Source: Luteibacter mycovicinus (GTDB lineage Bacteria; Pseudomonadota; Gammaproteobacteria; Xanthomonadales; Rhodanobacteraceae). From it: 64,000 nt of DNA. Numbering within the stretch: the stretch's first letter is position 1; each line of letters begins with the position of its first letter. The stretch is from the NCBI RefSeq assembly GCF_000745235.1, contig NZ_JQNL01000001.1, positions 3,342,001-3,406,000 of the forward strand, given 5' to 3'. The notes below the pieces were generated by a model, which was not told where the DNA came from, did no database searches, and saw only the letters and a program-made list of their open reading frames with translations. The translations under genes and the position numbers were made by a program. Below, one piece after another: positions 8,284 through 17,758 of this stretch.

Positions 8284-9219
8284 ATGATCGAGACCGACCG
8301 ACTGACCCGTTGCTATGGCCCGCTGATCGCGGTGGATGCCCTTTCCCTGCGTGCCGAACCGGGCCAGGTGCTGGGGCTGCTCGGCCCCAATGGCGCCGGG
8401 AAGTCCACGGCCATGCGCATGATCGCGGGGTTCCTCACTCCGACGTCCGGCACCGCCCGCGTCTGTGGCCACGACGTCCGCAAGGAGCCCCTGTCGGCCA
8501 AGCGCGCCCTGGGCTACCTGCCGGAGGGTGCGCCCAGCTATGGCGAGATGACGGTCCGTGAGTTCCTTACGTTCATCGTCAGGGTTCGTGGCCTGGACCG
8601 CGACATCGCGTATCGGCGCTTCGATGAGGTCGTCGCCCGTCTCGAACTGGAAGACGTGCTGGAGCAGACCATCGGTACCCTGTCCAAGGGCCTGCGCCGC
8701 CGGGTCGGCCTCGCGCAGGCGATCCTGCACGATCCTCCGGTACTGATGCTCGACGAACCAACGGACGGCCTGGATCCCAACCAGAAGCATTCCGTGCGCA
8801 TGCTCATCGATGCCATGGCGCGGGAGCGCACCATCCTGATTTCCACGCATCTGCTCGAAGAGGTGCACGCTTTGTGCAATCGCGTCGCGATCATCGCCAA
8901 CGGCAAGCTCCTCGCCGACGCGACACCGGCCGAGCTGGAGGCGCGCTCGCGGTATCACGGTGCCGTTTCCTTCAGCGCGCAGGGCAGTGCGGTGTCCCGC
9001 GAGATGCTTGCGCGCATTCCGGGCGTGTCGATGGTGGAAGTGGATCCGCTGGATGGGCGGGTCACCGTGTTCCCGAAACCGGGGCAGCCGATCCTCGACG
9101 AGGTGCAGGCGCTTCTTCGCACGCAGAACCTGCGGGTTTCAGAGATTCAGCTGGAGCAGGGCAGGCTGGACGAAGTCTTCCGGCAGATCACGACGCAGCC
9201 GCGCGGAGGCCACGCATGA
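8284..9219 (+). CDS. ABC transporter ATPase (GldA/CcmA-like)
   Basis: 311 residues from the ATG at 8284 (MIETDRL). Walker A is GPNGAGKST, the signature is LSKGLRRRVGLAQA (a K in place of the usual Q/G variant of LSGGQ), Walker B is VLMLDEPTDGLDP, and the H-loop is STHLLEEV. The ~80-residue C-terminal extension is typical of ABC-2 exporter ATPases. An in-frame TTG three codons earlier is possible. I see no Shine-Dalgarno sequence for either start. The stop overlaps the permease start. The substrate is unknown; this ATPase/permease/auxiliary set resembles the gliding-type Gld ABC system. Confidence 0.92.
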   Translation: MIETDRLTRCYGPLIAVDALSLRAEPGQVLGLLGPNGAGKSTAMRMIAGFLTPTSGTARVCGHDVRKEPLSAKRALGYLPEGAPSYGEMTVREFLTFIVRVRGLDRDIAYRRFDEVVARLELEDVLEQTIGTLSKGLRRRVGLAQAILHDPPVLMLDEPTDGLDPNQKHSVRMLIDAMARERTILISTHLLEEVHALCNRVAIIANGKLLADATPAELEARSRYHGAVSFSAQGSAVSREMLARIPGVSMVEVDPLDGRVTVFPKPGQPILDEVQALLRTQNLRVSEIQLEQGRLDEVFRQITTQPRGGHA

Positions 9220-9950
9220 GCGCCGTCACCGCCATCGCGCGCCGCGAGTTGTGGGGCTACTTCGTGACGCCTGTGGCCTACGTCTTCATGGTCATCTTCC
9301 TGGTGCTGGCCGGAACGCTGACGTTTTACAGCGGCGATTTCTACGATCGCGGCCTGGCCGACCTGCAGCCTTTCTTCGACATGCATCCCTGGCTGTACCT
9401 CGTGCTGGTGCCCGCCGTGACCATGTCGATGTGGGCCGAGGAGCGGGCGTCCGGCACGCTCGAACTGCTGTTCTCGCTGCCGGTGTCGATTTCGCAGGCC
9501 GTGCTGGGCAAGTTCCTGGCCGCCTGGGCCTTCATCGGTGTTTGTCTGGTCCTGACCTTTCCGATCTGGATCACGGTGAATTACCTCGGGGATCCCGACA
9601 ACGGGGTGATCCTCGCCGGCTACGTCGGTAGCTGGCTGATGGCCGGTGCGTTCATCGCCATCGGGGCGTGCATGTCCACCGCTACCCGGAGCCAGATCGT
9701 CGCGTTCATTTTGACCGCATCGGTGTGCTTCCTCCTGCTCCTGGTCGGACAGCCCCAGGTGCTCGATTTTTTCCAGGACTCGGTGCCGCCGAAGCTGATC
9801 GGCGCCATGGGGCAGCTGAGCATGGCGCGACACGCCAACGCTATCGCCCGCGGGGTACTCGATCTGCGCGACCTGGTGTACTTCTTCGCCACCATCGTCG
9901 CCTGGCTCGGCGCGAGTGTCGTGGTACTCGACCTGAAGAGGACGCGCTGA
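9216..9950 (+). CDS. ABC-2 type permease (GldF-like)
   Basis: 244 residues with six hydrophobic helices. It opens with the ABC-2 amphipathic coupling segment (MSAVTAIARRELWGYFVTPVAYVF) and contains the conserved EERASGTLELLFSLPVS motif between helices 2 and 3, as in GldF/NosY-type permeases. The start at 9216 overlaps the ATPase stop (ATGA), with GGAGG just upstream. It forms the membrane channel of the exporter with the preceding ATPase. Substrate unknown. Confidence 0.9.
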   Translation: MSAVTAIARRELWGYFVTPVAYVFMVIFLVLAGTLTFYSGDFYDRGLADLQPFFDMHPWLYLVLVPAVTMSMWAEERASGTLELLFSLPVSISQAVLGKFLAAWAFIGVCLVLTFPIWITVNYLGDPDNGVILAGYVGSWLMAGAFIAIGACMSTATRSQIVAFILTASVCFLLLLVGQPQVLDFFQDSVPPKLIGAMGQLSMARHANAIARGVLDLRDLVYFFATIVAWLGASVVVLDLKRTR

Positions 9951-9951
9951 G

Positions 9952-11805
9952 ATGGCCCGTCGCTTCAGGATCACCCGTTCGTTGCGCCTGCGCGCGGCAC
10001 TGGTGGCGATCGCCGTGCTTTTCCTTGCGGCGGTGGCGATCAGTTCGATGTCGTTGCGCACGGCACGCGTCGACCTCACGGCCGACCGTATCTACACCCT
10101 GACGCCGGGCACGCTGCAGATCGTCGACGCCCTGCGCAAGCCGCTGACTGTCACGCTGTATTTCTCCGACCACGCCACGCGCGACCTTCCGCAGTTGCGC
10201 AGCTACGAGCAGCGTGTGCAGGAGATGCTGCGAGAGATCGCGGTTCGCGCCCACGGCCGGGTACGGTTCCGCGTCATCGACCCGGTGCCTTATTCCGACG
10301 ATGAAGACGCTGCCGAAGGCTACGGGCTGACGCCTGCCACCGGTGGCAGCAATGGCGAGCGCGTGTTCTTCGGTCTCGTCGGCATGGACGGGACCGGTGA
10401 AGTGCCGCCCCAGGCGATCCCGTTCTTCGACCCCGCGCGCGAGTCGTTTGTCGAATACGACATCGCCAAACTGCTCTATGAGCTTGGCATGCCGCAGAAG
10501 CCGAAACTCGGGGTGGTGAGCTCGCTGCCGGTGGAAGGCAATCCGGTGATCGGAGAAGCGCCGTGGACACTGTTCCATCAGCTGGACCAGATCGCGGACG
10601 TCACGACGATCGATCCCGAGGGACTCACCCACATCGATCCGTCGATCAAGGTGTTGCTGCTGGTCCATCCCAAGCGTCTGTCGGACGACGCGCAGTATGC
10701 GATCGACCAGTACGTGCTGCGCGGCGGACACCTTGTCGTCTTCGTCGATCCCGACTCGGAAATGGATAGCGCGCCGCTGATCGATCCGCGGGGGACGGTG
10801 GACGATCACGATTCCGATCTGCATCGTCTGTTCGAGGCCTGGGGCGTGGTCTTCGACCCGACTCAGGTCGTGCTGGACCGTTCGCATGCGCTGACGATCG
10901 ACCTCAACGGCAACAATATCGGCCATCCGGCGATGCTCGGGCTGGGGACGCAGGACCTCAATCACGACGATGTGGTGACGGCGAGCCTGCAGCGCGTGAA
11001 TTTCTCGACAGCGGGCCACTTCGAGCTTGCGCAGGACACGAAGGCGCGATTGGTACCTCTGGTGCAGACGTCCGACGAGGCGGCTGTTGTCGCCGCGCAG
11101 CGCGTGCGCGATGCCGCGAACGATCCGACCACCCTCATGGAGAACTACGAGCCCAGTCACGAGCGCTACGTCCTGGCTGCGCGGCTGCGCGACACCTTCC
11201 ACACGGCGTTCCCCGAACGTGCGGGAAAGGGGCATCTCGACCAGGCGGCCGGCCCCGGCGAGATCGTGCTCGTCGCCGACACCGACCTGCTTTCGGATCG
11301 CTTGTGGATCGACGTGCAGCCGTTGCTTGGGCAGCAGCAGCTGACGCCGTTTGCCAATAACGGCGACTTCGTCTCGAACATCGTCGACAACCTTGGCGGG
11401 TCCACCGCCTTGCTGTCCATTCGTGGACGGGTCAACGCGCAGCGGCCGTTCACCCGGGTGCGCGCGCTGCAGGCCGCGGCGGACCGCAAGTTCCTGACGA
11501 AGAAACGCGAGCTGGAGAACGAGCTCTACGATACCCAGCGGCGTCTGGCCGAACTGCAGCCCAGCAAGGGTGGGAGTGGCGGTACGGCCACCGCGGAGCA
11601 GCGGCGCGAGGTCGAGCAGTATCTTCAGCGCAAACTCGCGATCGGTAAGGAGCTGCGCGACGTGCAGCACCAGCTCAACGCCGAGATCGACGCGCTGGGC
11701 CTGCGCCTGAAGTTCATCAACATCGTGCTCGTCCCGGGGCTGGTTGCGCTCATCGGCCTGATCTACGGCTGGCGACGCACCCGTCGCGGTCGCCGCGCGG
11801 CCTGA
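9952..11805 (+). CDS. GldG-like ABC auxiliary protein
   Basis: 617 residues. An N-terminal transmembrane helix (about 13-33) is followed by a large extracytoplasmic region with the ABC_transp_aux pattern (RVDLTADRIYTLTPGTLQIVDALRKPLTVTLYFSD) found in GldG and eukaryotic IFT52-like proteins. A C-terminal coiled coil (KKRELENELYDTQRRLAEL) and a final helix (IVLVPGLVALIGLIYGW) close the protein. It starts 1 bp after the permease stop. Outside Bacteroidetes this gene trio is widespread but functionally undefined; gliding itself should not be inferred. Confidence 0.85.
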   Translation: MARRFRITRSLRLRAALVAIAVLFLAAVAISSMSLRTARVDLTADRIYTLTPGTLQIVDALRKPLTVTLYFSDHATRDLPQLRSYEQRVQEMLREIAVRAHGRVRFRVIDPVPYSDDEDAAEGYGLTPATGGSNGERVFFGLVGMDGTGEVPPQAIPFFDPARESFVEYDIAKLLYELGMPQKPKLGVVSSLPVEGNPVIGEAPWTLFHQLDQIADVTTIDPEGLTHIDPSIKVLLLVHPKRLSDDAQYAIDQYVLRGGHLVVFVDPDSEMDSAPLIDPRGTVDDHDSDLHRLFEAWGVVFDPTQVVLDRSHALTIDLNGNNIGHPAMLGLGTQDLNHDDVVTASLQRVNFSTAGHFELAQDTKARLVPLVQTSDEAAVVAAQRVRDAANDPTTLMENYEPSHERYVLAARLRDTFHTAFPERAGKGHLDQAAGPGEIVLVADTDLLSDRLWIDVQPLLGQQQLTPFANNGDFVSNIVDNLGGSTALLSIRGRVNAQRPFTRVRALQAAADRKFLTKKRELENELYDTQRRLAELQPSKGGSGGTATAEQRREVEQYLQRKLAIGKELRDVQHQLNAEIDALGLRLKFINIVLVPGLVALIGLIYGWRRTRRGRRAA

Positions 11806-11807
11806 CG

Positions 11808-12659
11808 GTGGCCGCCGGCGCGCTGAAGTGGATCGTGCCCTGGGAGTTCTCCTGGGTCTTCGTGATCGTGTTCGTCGCGACGGCGCTGCTGTATGCGGCG
11901 GGGTGCCGGCGACTGCGGGTGTCGATGGCGCGCAAGGCGGCGTTCTGGGTCGGTATGGCGATGATCTACGTCGCGCTGCATACCTACTTCGACTACTTCG
12001 CGGAGCACGAGTTTTTCATGCACCGCATCCAGCAAGTGCTTCTCCATCATCTGGCGCCCTTGCTGATCATCGCCTCCTATCCGGGAACGGTGCTGCGGGC
12101 CGGCCTTCCGCCGACGTGGCGCGTCCGGCTGCGTCGCGCCGGGCGTTCGCCGGTATCGCGCGCACTGTCGGCGATACTGCTACACCCGGCCGTCGTCACG
12201 CTCCTTTTTGTCGCGCTGATCGTCGTCTGGCTGATTCCCGACATGCAGACGCTCGCCATGCTGGACTGGCGCATCTACCGCGCGATGAACTGGTCGATGG
12301 TGCTGTCCGGCCTGGCCTACTGGTGGCTGGTGCTCGACCACCGGCCGAAGCCACCCGGTCGCATGTCGCCCGGATGGCGCGTGTTGTCACCCGGAATCAC
12401 GATGACGCCGCAGATCGTCGCCGGCGCCATCGTCACCTTCTCGAAGACCGATCTCTACCCGATCTTCGAGATCTGCGGTCGCGCGTTCACGCTCAACGTG
12501 CTGACGGGTCAGCTGATCGGAGGAGTGATCATGTGGGTGCCCGCGGCGATGATCGAATCCGCGGGCGGCCTGCTCGCGATGCGCCAGTGGCTGCGCCTCT
12601 CGCGCGCCGGGCGCCTGCCACGACGGGCGCCCGTGCGTCGCGTGGCGGCGCGTCAGTAG
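11808..12659 (+). CDS. CtaG-like (caa3-type cytochrome oxidase assembly) membrane protein
   Basis: 283 residues, GTG start 2 bp after the previous stop. About seven hydrophobic helices. Conserved histidines cluster in the helix 2-3 region (HTYFDYFAEHEFFMHRIQQVLLHHLAPLLI), typical of the caa3_CtaG family, which includes a B. subtilis factor needed for cytochrome caa3 oxidase activity. It is the last gene of the ABC cluster and its 3' end overlaps the convergent ppk2 stop by 7 bp. No oxidase genes are in view, so the role is taken from the family only. Confidence 0.8.
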   Translation: MAAGALKWIVPWEFSWVFVIVFVATALLYAAGCRRLRVSMARKAAFWVGMAMIYVALHTYFDYFAEHEFFMHRIQQVLLHHLAPLLIIASYPGTVLRAGLPPTWRVRLRRAGRSPVSRALSAILLHPAVVTLLFVALIVVWLIPDMQTLAMLDWRIYRAMNWSMVLSGLAYWWLVLDHRPKPPGRMSPGWRVLSPGITMTPQIVAGAIVTFSKTDLYPIFEICGRAFTLNVLTGQLIGGVIMWVPAAMIESAGGLLAMRQWLRLSRAGRLPRRAPVRRVAARQ

Positions 12660-13429
12660 ACCTTCGCCACCTTGTCCGCCTTGGCGGTGACCTTGTCCTT
12701 CTTCGGCTTGCCCTTCAGCGGCGGCAACTCGATTTCCTCATTGGGCACGAGCTGATCGGGGATCTGGTCGAGCAGATGGCGGATCAGATTGAGCCGCCCG
12801 GTTTTCTGATCGTTGAAGTCGGCCACGAACCACGGCGCGTCGGCCGTGTGCGTGCGCTGGATCATCGCGTCACGCAGGTCGCCCGTCTCGGCGTATTTCT
12901 CCCGTCCCTTGAGGTCGACGGGTGACAGCTTCCAGCGTTTCAACGGATCTTCCGCGCGCTCGGCGAAGCGCTCCTCCTGCTCCTGCTGATCCACGGAAAG
13001 CCAGTACTTGAGCAGGATGATGCCGTCGTCGGTCAGCAGTTTCTCGAAGGCCGGGCAGGCTTTCATGAAAGCGTCGTACTGCTCGTCGGTACAGAAGCCC
13101 ATCACCGGCTCGACGACGGCGCGGTTGTACCAGCTGCGGTCGAACAGGACCAGCTCGCCCGCCGATGGCAGGTGTGCCACGTAGCGCTGGAAGTACCACT
13201 GGGTCTGTTCGTCCTGCGACGGCTTGCCCAGGGCGACGACGCGCGCGGCGCGGGTGTCGAGCTTGTCGGTGATGGCCTTGATGGTGCCGCCCTTGCCGGC
13301 GGCATCGCGGCCTTCGAAGAGGACGACCATGCGTTTGCCGGTGCGGCGCAGCCATCGGGTCAGGCCGATCAGTTCGATCTGCAGGGCTTCGAGGTCGTGT
13401 TCGTAGGCTTTCTTCTTTTTCTTGCCCAT
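12653..13429 (-). CDS. ppk2: Polyphosphate kinase 2 (PPK2)
   Basis: 258 residues from the ATG at 13429 (MGKKKKKAYEH). PPK2 enzymes move phosphate between polyphosphate and nucleoside di- or monophosphates. Walker A is EGRDAAGKGGTIK, Walker B/lid is LVLFDRSWYNRAVVEPVMGF, and the family segment KYWLSVDQQEQEERFAER follows. The basic, lysine-rich C-terminus (KGKPKKDKVTAKADK) is a low-complexity tail. An in-frame ATG at 13480 overlaps the prfA stop as ATGA and could be the real, coupled start, adding 17 residues. The 3' end overlaps the convergent ctaG-like gene by 7 bp. Confidence 0.9.
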   Translation of the reverse strand: MGKKKKKAYEHDLEALQIELIGLTRWLRRTGKRMVVLFEGRDAAGKGGTIKAITDKLDTRAARVVALGKPSQDEQTQWYFQRYVAHLPSAGELVLFDRSWYNRAVVEPVMGFCTDEQYDAFMKACPAFEKLLTDDGIILLKYWLSVDQQEQEERFAERAEDPLKRWKLSPVDLKGREKYAETGDLRDAMIQRTHTADAPWFVADFNDQKTGRLNLIRHLLDQIPDQLVPNEEIELPPLKGKPKKDKVTAKADKVAKVY

Positions 13430-13476
13430 CGGTTCGTTCCACGCGGGGAGGGTGACCGATTGTGGGGCAGAAAATG

Positions 13477-14556
13477 TCATCCCGCCGTCAGACTTTGTAA
13501 CTCGTCGGCCTGCGCCTCGCGGGTCAGCGTATCGATCAGCTCGTCCATATCGCCCTGCAGTACCTCGGTGAGCCGGTACAGCGTGAGGTTGACGCGGTGA
13601 TCGGTGATCCGCCCCTGCGGGAAGTTATAGGTGCGGATGCGCTGGCTGCGATCGCCCGAGCCGACCTGCAGGCGGCGGGATTCGGCCTGCGCGGCACTCT
13701 GCTTGCTCCGCTCCGCGTCCAGAAGGCGGGCCTTGAGCAGGCTCATCGCCCGGGCGCGGTTCTTGTGCTGGCTGCGCTCGTCCTGGCATTCGACCACCGT
13801 CCCCGTCGGCAGATGGGTGATGCGGATGGCCGAGTCCGTTTTGTTCACATGCTGGCCACCGGCGCCGGAGGCCCGGAAGGTGTCGACCTTGAGGTCGCCG
13901 TCGCGGATTTCGATCTCGTCGATGTCGTCCTGCTCGGGCAGGATCGCGACGGTCGCCGCCGAGGTGTGGATACGGCCCTGCGACTCGGTTTCGGGCACAC
14001 GCTGCACGCGATGGGTGCCCGATTCGAACTTCAGCTTCGAATAGGCGCCGCGGCCCTCGATACGGGCGACGATTTCCTTGTACCCGCCATGCTCTCCGTC
14101 GTTCGCGCTGAGGATCTCGACGTGCCAGCGCTGTCGCTCCGCATAGCGGGCGTACATGCGGAAAAGGTCACCGGCGAAGATGGCGGCCTCGTCGCCACCG
14201 GTGCCGGCGCGTACTTCGAGAAAGAGATTGCCCTCGTCACGCGGGTCCTTCGGCAGCAGGAGGATCTGCAGCTCGCCATCCAGCTCGGTCAGGCGGCCCT
14301 CGATCCGCTCGATATCGTCCGCGGCCATGTCGCGCATCTCGGGATCGTCGAGCATGGCTCGGGTCTCGGCCAGCTCGCGCTGGGCCTCGTCGTGCTCCCG
14401 CAGCGACAGGGCGACAGGCTCGAGCTGGGCATACTCCCTCGAAAGATCGCGAAAGCGCTGGTTGTCGGCGAGGGCGTCCGGCTGCGCGAGCAGGCGGCCG
14501 ACTTCCTCGTGACGTTCGGCGAGGGCTTCGAGTTTGCGGCGGATCGAGGGAGTCAT
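13477..14556 (-). CDS. prfA: Peptide chain release factor 1
   Basis: RF1 reads UAA and UAG stops and triggers peptide release. The catalytic GGQ is in [13 protein letters not shown], and the stop-recognition PxT motif appears as PET in [20 protein letters not shown]. About 359 residues from the ATG at 14556 ([12 protein letters not shown]); a GTG three codons earlier is an alternative. It lies 31 bp downstream of hemA, the usual hemA-prfA order, and its stop overlaps a possible ppk2 start. Confidence 0.96.
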   Translation of the reverse strand: MTPSIRRKLEALAERHEEVGRLLAQPDALADNQRFRDLSREYAQLEPVALSLREHDEAQRELAETRAMLDDPEMRDMAADDIERIEGRLTELDGELQILLLPKDPRDEGNLFLEVRAGTGGDEAAIFAGDLFRMYARYAERQRWHVEILSANDGEHGGYKEIVARIEGRGAYSKLKFESGTHRVQRVPETESQGRIHTSAATVAILPEQDDIDEIEIRDGDLKVDTFRASGAGGQHVNKTDSAIRITHLPTGTVVECQDERSQHKNRARAMSLLKARLLDAERSKQSAAQAESRRLQVGSGDRSQRIRTYNFPQGRITDHRVNLTLYRLTEVLQGDMDELIDTLTREAQADELQSLTAG

Positions 14557-14587
14557 CAAAGGCACGACAGAGGGCTATAGCCCGACA

Positions 14588-15859
14588 TCATGCGGAAACG
14601 TCGTCGTCCGGGTCCAGTCCATACAGCCGGCCGGCGGCGTGAAGCAGGTCCAGATCGCCTGATAGGGCGGCATCGCGCAGGCGTGCGCTGGGTGCGTGCA
14701 GCAGCTTGTTGGTCAGGGTATTGGCCAGGAACGCGAGGGCTTCTTCCGCGGGACGTCCTCTGGCCAGCATGGCCTGCGCCTTGGCCAGCACTTCGTCGCG
14801 CTGCGTCTCGGCCGCGAGGCGCATGTCCACGGCAGGGTTACGCAGGGTGAGTGCGCGGCGCCAGGACATGTAGCGTTCGACCTGAAGGTCGATGATGGCG
14901 TCGGCTTCGCGGGCCGCCATTTCGCGGGACCGGCGGTTCTCGTCGATGACCTGTTTCAGGTCGTCGATGCCGTAGAGGTACACGTCGTCGAGCTGCGCCA
15001 CCTCCGCCTCGATATCGCGTGGCACGGCGATATCGACCATGAACATCGGACGGCGGCGGCGGGCGGCGATGGCATCGGTAACCATCGCCTTCGTCACCAC
15101 CGGCAGCCGCGAGGCCGTCGAGGTGATCACGATGTCGGCCTCGGCCAGGTGGCGGGGCAGGTCGGCCAGTGAGATGGCATAGCCGCTGTAGCGGCTGGCG
15201 AGTTCCTGGGCGTTCTCGAGGGTGCGGTTGGCCACGATCAGCCGGCGCACCTTCTTGTCGGTCAGATGGCGCGCCGCCAGTTCGATCGTCTCGCCCGCGC
15301 CGATCAGCAGGACGCAGGCCTGACGCAGATCCGTGAAGACCTGTTCGGCCAGGCGCACCGCCGTGTAGGCGACGGAGACCGTGTGTGCACCGATACGGGT
15401 GTCCGTCCGGACCCGCTTGGCCACCGCGAAGGTGTGCTGGAGCAGGCGTTCCATCGGGGCGCGCAGCGACTGGGCGGTGCGCGCATGCTGGTAGGCGTCC
15501 TTGACCTGGCCGAGGATCTGCGGCTCGCCCAGCACCATGGAGTCGAGTCCGGTCGCCACCCGGAACATGTGGCGCACCGCGTCGTGTTCGTCATGGCGGT
15601 AGAGGAACTCGTCCAGCCGTTGCGGGGTCAGACGATGCTGTCGGGACAGCCACTGGCCGGGTACCCCCTCGAAACCCTCGGTCACACTGCAGTACAGCTC
15701 GGTACGGTTGCAGGTGGAGAGGATCATCGCCTCTTCGACACCGGGTTGCCGGACAAGCTCATCGAGCGCCTCCGGCGTTGCCGTGGCGTCGAATGCCACC
15801 TGCTCACGCAGGCTGACCGGCGCGGTGAGGTGATTGAGCCCGAGGGCGATGAGTGGCAT
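14588..15859 (-). CDS. hemA: Glutamyl-tRNA reductase
   Basis: 423 residues. It catalyses the first committed step of C5-pathway tetrapyrrole synthesis, reducing glutamyl-tRNA to glutamate-1-semialdehyde with NADPH. The active-site Cys50 lies in ILSTCNRTELYC. The NADPH-binding region (VLLIGAGETIELAARHL) and a C-terminal helical dimerisation domain are present. It is the first gene of the minus-strand hemA-prfA(-ppk2) operon, divergent from the TPR lipoprotein-lolB operon across ~107 bp. Confidence 0.96.
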   Translation of the reverse strand: MPLIALGLNHLTAPVSLREQVAFDATATPEALDELVRQPGVEEAMILSTCNRTELYCSVTEGFEGVPGQWLSRQHRLTPQRLDEFLYRHDEHDAVRHMFRVATGLDSMVLGEPQILGQVKDAYQHARTAQSLRAPMERLLQHTFAVAKRVRTDTRIGAHTVSVAYTAVRLAEQVFTDLRQACVLLIGAGETIELAARHLTDKKVRRLIVANRTLENAQELASRYSGYAISLADLPRHLAEADIVITSTASRLPVVTKAMVTDAIAARRRRPMFMVDIAVPRDIEAEVAQLDDVYLYGIDDLKQVIDENRRSREMAAREADAIIDLQVERYMSWRRALTLRNPAVDMRLAAETQRDEVLAKAQAMLARGRPAEEALAFLANTLTNKLLHAPSARLRDAALSGDLDLLHAAGRLYGLDPDDDVSA

Positions 15860-15966
15860 GACGGGCTGGAGTCGGCTTCGGTGGCGTCGGCTAAGCTAAG
15901 GGCGCATTGTGCGCTCACAAGGGCCGGGCTTATTGCATCGGCTATCGGACGAAATCGGAGAGTAGT

Positions 15967-17703
15967 GTGCTGAGCGGTCGGTCCAAGTTCAAGCGAGTGC
16001 GTCAATATGTGGTCGTCGGTGCCCTCGCGGCCCTGTCCGGTTGCGCCACGGCGCCGCGGACCGCGCCCCAGGCCGTACGCACGGGCGTTCAACCCCTCGA
16101 CCGGCTTCAGGTGGCGATTCTGCCCCCCGAACGCGACCTTCAGGCACAACTGATGGCGGGCGACTTCGCCCTTGCCGCCAACGATCTCAAGGCGGCGTCG
16201 GACGCTTACGGCCGCGCGGCCCAGCTGGGCGACGACCCCCGTGTGGCTGCCCGGGCGACCGAGCTGGCCCTGGCCGTGCATGACCAGGACGCCGCCGCGA
16301 AAGCGCTGGATCGCTGGGCCAGGCTCGGCGCGAAGCCGCTCGAGCTTGCCGAATCCCGCGCGCGGATGGCTCTGGATCGCGGCGATACCGCCGAGGCGCA
16401 GCGTCAGATGGAGATCATGGTCGGCACCGGCGACCCCGATGCCTGGCGTGAATTCGGCCGCACCCTGGTCACCGCCCGGGATGCCGCCCAGGCCGGGCAG
16501 CTGCTCGAGCGCATCGCCACGCCGCAGCGGCTTCCCAACGACTCCGCCGCCTGGCTGGCCATGGCCGAGCTGGGCGAAAACCTGGGTCGGCATGACTACG
16601 CGAAAACGATCGGGGAGGGCGCGCAGGCCCGTTTCCACGACGCCACCACCTACGGCTGGGCGGCGCAGCAGAAATTCCGCGCGGGCGACAAGGAAGGCGC
16701 GAAGCGGCTGTTCGCCAAGGCGGTCGCCAGGGACCCGAAAAACACGCACCTCCGCCTGGCCTACGCCACGTTGCTGGCGCAGGGCAATGACGAGAAGTCC
16801 GCCGCCCGCGTGCTCGCCGGGGGAACCCAGGACGTCGACACCTACCTGATGCGGATGACGCTCGCCGCGCGTGCCAGCGACAAGGCGGCCGAGGGCAAGC
16901 TCTATGACGAGATCCGCCGGCAACCGGATGACGTACAGGCCGATAACGCCTTCACCCTCGGACAGCTGGCCGAACTGCTGGGCAAGCAGGAAGACGCCCT
17001 GGACTGGTATGCCGCGGTCGGGGACGACGATCCGCGCATCTTCGATGCGTCCGTCCGCAGCGCCGTCATCCTGCATTTGCAGGGCAAGGACGACGACGCG
17101 CACGAGATCGTGGCTGAGCTGCAGACCCAGTACGCCGATCGCCCCGATCAGCTGCGCAAGGCGTTCGCCCTCGACGGCGAGCTCTACATGGATGCGCGTC
17201 GGTTCGACGCGGCGGTCAACGCCTATGACAAGGCCTTGCAGGTCAAGGCCGATGACACCGACATGCTGTATTCGCGCGGGCTCGCCAACGCCGAGGCCGG
17301 CAAGGTCGATCAGGCCGTGGCCGACTTTCGCAAGGTCCTCGAGCTGAAGCCCGGCGACATCGAGGCGAGCAATGCGCTGGGCTACACCCTCGCCGACAAC
17401 GACCGCGATCTGCCGGAAGCCCAGAATCTGATCCAGGCCGCCCGTGCCGCGCGACCCGACGATCCGTCCGTGGCCGACTCGTGGGGCTGGCTGAAATACC
17501 GGCAAGGGCAGCTGGACCAGGCCGAGACCACCCTGCGTGGCGCCTGGACACAGCACAAAGACGGCGACATCGGCGTGCACCTCGCCGAAGTCCTGTGGAC
17601 ACGGGGCGAGCACGATGAGGCACGTAAGGTGCTCAACGAAGTGCGCCGCCTCGACCCGAAAAACGCGGCGCTGCGGAAGACCGAACAAAAGCTGCGTCCG
17701 TAG
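15967..17703 (+). CDS. TPR-repeat lipoprotein upstream of lolB
   Basis: 578 residues from a GTG at 15967 with GGAG 6 bp upstream. The N-terminus carries a lipoprotein signal (VVVGALAALSGC), so it is predicted to be lipidated and exported. The rest is built of helix-turn-helix repeats of ~34 residues, clearest near the C-terminus (AVNAYDKALQVKADDTDMLYSRGLANAEAGKVDQA and the next unit). Equivalent TPR proteins precede lolB in xanthomonads. TPRs mediate protein-protein contacts; a role in outer-membrane lipoprotein or envelope assembly is inferred from position only. Confidence 0.88.
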   Translation: MLSGRSKFKRVRQYVVVGALAALSGCATAPRTAPQAVRTGVQPLDRLQVAILPPERDLQAQLMAGDFALAANDLKAASDAYGRAAQLGDDPRVAARATELALAVHDQDAAAKALDRWARLGAKPLELAESRARMALDRGDTAEAQRQMEIMVGTGDPDAWREFGRTLVTARDAAQAGQLLERIATPQRLPNDSAAWLAMAELGENLGRHDYAKTIGEGAQARFHDATTYGWAAQQKFRAGDKEGAKRLFAKAVARDPKNTHLRLAYATLLAQGNDEKSAARVLAGGTQDVDTYLMRMTLAARASDKAAEGKLYDEIRRQPDDVQADNAFTLGQLAELLGKQEDALDWYAAVGDDDPRIFDASVRSAVILHLQGKDDDAHEIVAELQTQYADRPDQLRKAFALDGELYMDARRFDAAVNAYDKALQVKADDTDMLYSRGLANAEAGKVDQAVADFRKVLELKPGDIEASNALGYTLADNDRDLPEAQNLIQAARAARPDDPSVADSWGWLKYRQGQLDQAETTLRGAWTQHKDGDIGVHLAEVLWTRGEHDEARKVLNEVRRLDPKNAALRKTEQKLRP

Positions 17704-17758
17704 GCCGCGTCCGCCCCGATCGCGCGCATGGCGCGCTCCTGCAGAAGATCCCGTATTC

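Noticed and set aside
9147..10079. Minus-strand frame across the ABC permease and GldG-like gene
   Set aside because: Antisense shadow; no start site and no domain.
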